Shown here in pieces: positions 31,328-32,404 of a stretch of DNA of 32,404 bases (position 1 is the first letter of the stretch; each line of letters begins with the position of its first letter). The translations under genes and the position numbers were made by a program. A model generated the notes under the pieces. The model ran no database searches. It was not told where the DNA came from and was given only the letters and a program-made list of their open reading frames with translations. The DNA lies in the NCBI GenBank assembly GCA_946626215.1, contig CAMOUD010000010.1, positions 1 to 32,404 on the forward strand, written 5' to 3'. The stretch comes from an uncultured Lachnospiraceae bacterium (lineage in GTDB: Bacteria; Bacillota; Clostridia; Lachnospirales; Lachnospiraceae).

Positions 31328-32404
31328 ATGAAGAAAATCGAAGGCGGCGTGACCGCGGCGAAGGGCTTTGCGGCAGCATCGGCCGCGGCTCAGATCAAAT
31401 ATAAGGGAAGGGACGACATGGCGCTGGTCTACAGCGCTCTGCCCTGCGCGGCAGCAGGCACCTTTACCACCAACGTGGTCAAGGCGGCCCCTGTCATCTG
31501 GGACAGGGACCTGATCCGGTCCGGCGCGGCCATCCGGGCGGTGGTCGTCAATTCCGGCATCGCCAATGCCTGCACCGGCCAGGAAGGGCTGGACTATTGT
31601 AGAAGGACGGCTCAGGCAGCCGCGTCTGCCCTCCGGATCCCCGAGGATTCCGTCCTTGTAGGCTCCACCGGCGTCATCGGCATGCAGCTGCCCATGGACA
31701 GGATCGAAAAGGGCGTGGCCCTTCTGGCGGAGGCTAAGGCCGAAACGAAGGAAGCCGGCACCCTGGCCGCCAGGGCCATCATGACCACGGATACCGTGAA
31801 AAAGGAAGTGGCCTATACAGAGGAGATCGGCGGGACCCTGATCACCATCGGCGGCATGGCCAAAGGATCGGGCATGATCCATCCCAACATGTGCACCATG
31901 CTCTCCTATATGACCACCGACCTGGCCATCGACCCGGCCCTCCTCCAGGAGGCCGTGTCCGCTGCCGTGGACGAGACCTTCAACATGATCTCCGTGGACG
32001 GCGACACCTCCACCAATGATACCTTCATCGTTCTGGCCAACGGAGCGGCCGGCGGCCCTGTCCTGAAGGAAAAGGGAGAGGATTATGACCGCTTCCGCGC
32101 CGTCCTGCTGACGGCCTGCCGGGACCTGGCCATGGAGATGGCGGCTGACGGCGAAGGAGCCACCAAGCTCATCGAGTCCGTGGTCCTGGGGGCTGACAGC
32201 CGGGACCATGCCAGGACGCTGGCCAAGAGCGTCATCACCTCCAGCCTGACCAAGGCGGCCGTGTACGGGGCCGACGCCAACTGGGGCCGGGTCCTTTGCG
32301 CCCTGGGCTATTCGGGCGTCACCTTCGATCCCGACCGGGTGGACCTCTATTTCGAGGGCCAGGGGAGAAAGATGCTGATCTTTACCGGAGGATCCGCCGC
32401 GGAT
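31328..32404 (+). CDS. argJ: Bifunctional ornithine acetyltransferase/N-acetylglutamate synthase, 3' truncated
   Basis: The frame runs 359 codons to the right edge without a stop. ArgJ proteins have about 400 residues, so roughly 40 are missing. Seen are CAAAGTFTTN, VVVNSGIANACTG, LVGSTGVIG, and the self-cleavage site KGSGMIHPNMCTML with T190 as the N-terminal nucleophile of the beta chain, then DTSTNDT and KLIES. It moves acetyl from N-acetylornithine to glutamate. Two residues differ from the common pattern: NSGNANACTG reads NSGIANACTG, and MATML reads MCTML. GGAGGGAAGG is the ribosome site. Confidence 0.95.
   Translation, partial: MKKIEGGVTAAKGFAAASAAAQIKYKGRDDMALVYSALPCAAAGTFTTNVVKAAPVIWDRDLIRSGAAIRAVVVNSGIANACTGQEGLDYCRRTAQAAASALRIPEDSVLVGSTGVIGMQLPMDRIEKGVALLAEAKAETKEAGTLAARAIMTTDTVKKEVAYTEEIGGTLITIGGMAKGSGMIHPNMCTMLSYMTTDLAIDPALLQEAVSAAVDETFNMISVDGDTSTNDTFIVLANGAAGGPVLKEKGEDYDRFRAVLLTACRDLAMEMAADGEGATKLIESVVLGADSRDHARTLAKSVITSSLTKAAVYGADANWGRVLCALGYSGVTFDPDRVDLYFEGQGRKMLIFTGGSAAD

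Overview
The window reads as a GC-rich, Gram-positive anaerobe of the class Clostridia, probably Lachnospiraceae. This is inferred from gene content, not from a marker gene. The supporting genes are a class B sortase, a DacF-type carboxypeptidase with a PBP5-like tail, BspA-type leucine-rich repeat (LRR) proteins, an unfused pyrB-pyrI pair, a DUF5721-like protein, strong AGGAGG ribosome sites and short operons closed by hairpin terminators. No rRNA, tRNA, CRISPR array or intact mobile element was seen.

Layout. 1-586: 3' end of a CbiK-like chelatase-family gene that lacks the usual active-site histidines. 1053-3191: lipoprotein, NUDIX hydrolase and alpha/beta hydrolase. 3265-8811: a promoter-to-hairpin unit of six genes (MBOAT acyltransferase, DHHW/AlgX-like protein, GNAT, SDR, NadE, unknown). 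8703-9176: an 18-bp tandem repeat followed by a hairpin-rich leader ahead of a 78-aa protein. 9528-13814: an SLH plus serine beta-lactamase-fold protein, a PARG-like macrodomain protein, an LRR protein and a sortase B. 14020-19791: a tight operon of D,D-carboxypeptidase, LRR protein, VWA protein, MoxR AAA+ ATPase and Maf. 19824-21067: an AT-richer island with three short genes of unknown function, including a two-gene unit with its own -10 box, strong ribosome sites and terminator, and a possible recombinase scrap. 21122-22315: a histidinol-phosphatase, then a candidate structured small RNA and two more terminators. 22316-24726: divergent class II aldolase and sn-glycerol-1-phosphate dehydrogenase. 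24961-28161: DUF1294, DUF5721, pyrB, pyrI and a TtcA-like gene on the minus strand. 28306-32404: TraX and argG on the minus strand, diverging from GNAT and argJ across a region with ARG-box-like palindromes.

How the genes work together. MBOAT and DHHW proteins usually pair to acylate an exported or wall polymer. DacF, sortase and the SLH/beta-lactamase protein also act at the envelope. The LRR-VWA-MoxR trio resembles chaperone-like MoxR/VWA modules, with the LRR protein as a possible adaptor. A second LRR protein at 12034 shares the same unusual C-terminal domain. The aldolase makes dihydroxyacetone phosphate, which G1P dehydrogenase reduces. PyrBI starts pyrimidine synthesis, and ArgJ and ArgG act in arginine synthesis.

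The best candidates for something undescribed are the LRR-VWA-MoxR cassette with its detached LRR paralogue, the small-gene island at 20090-21067, the candidate sRNA at 22049-22141, and the hairpin array at 8960-9160. All calls come from reading the sequence; no database search was run.
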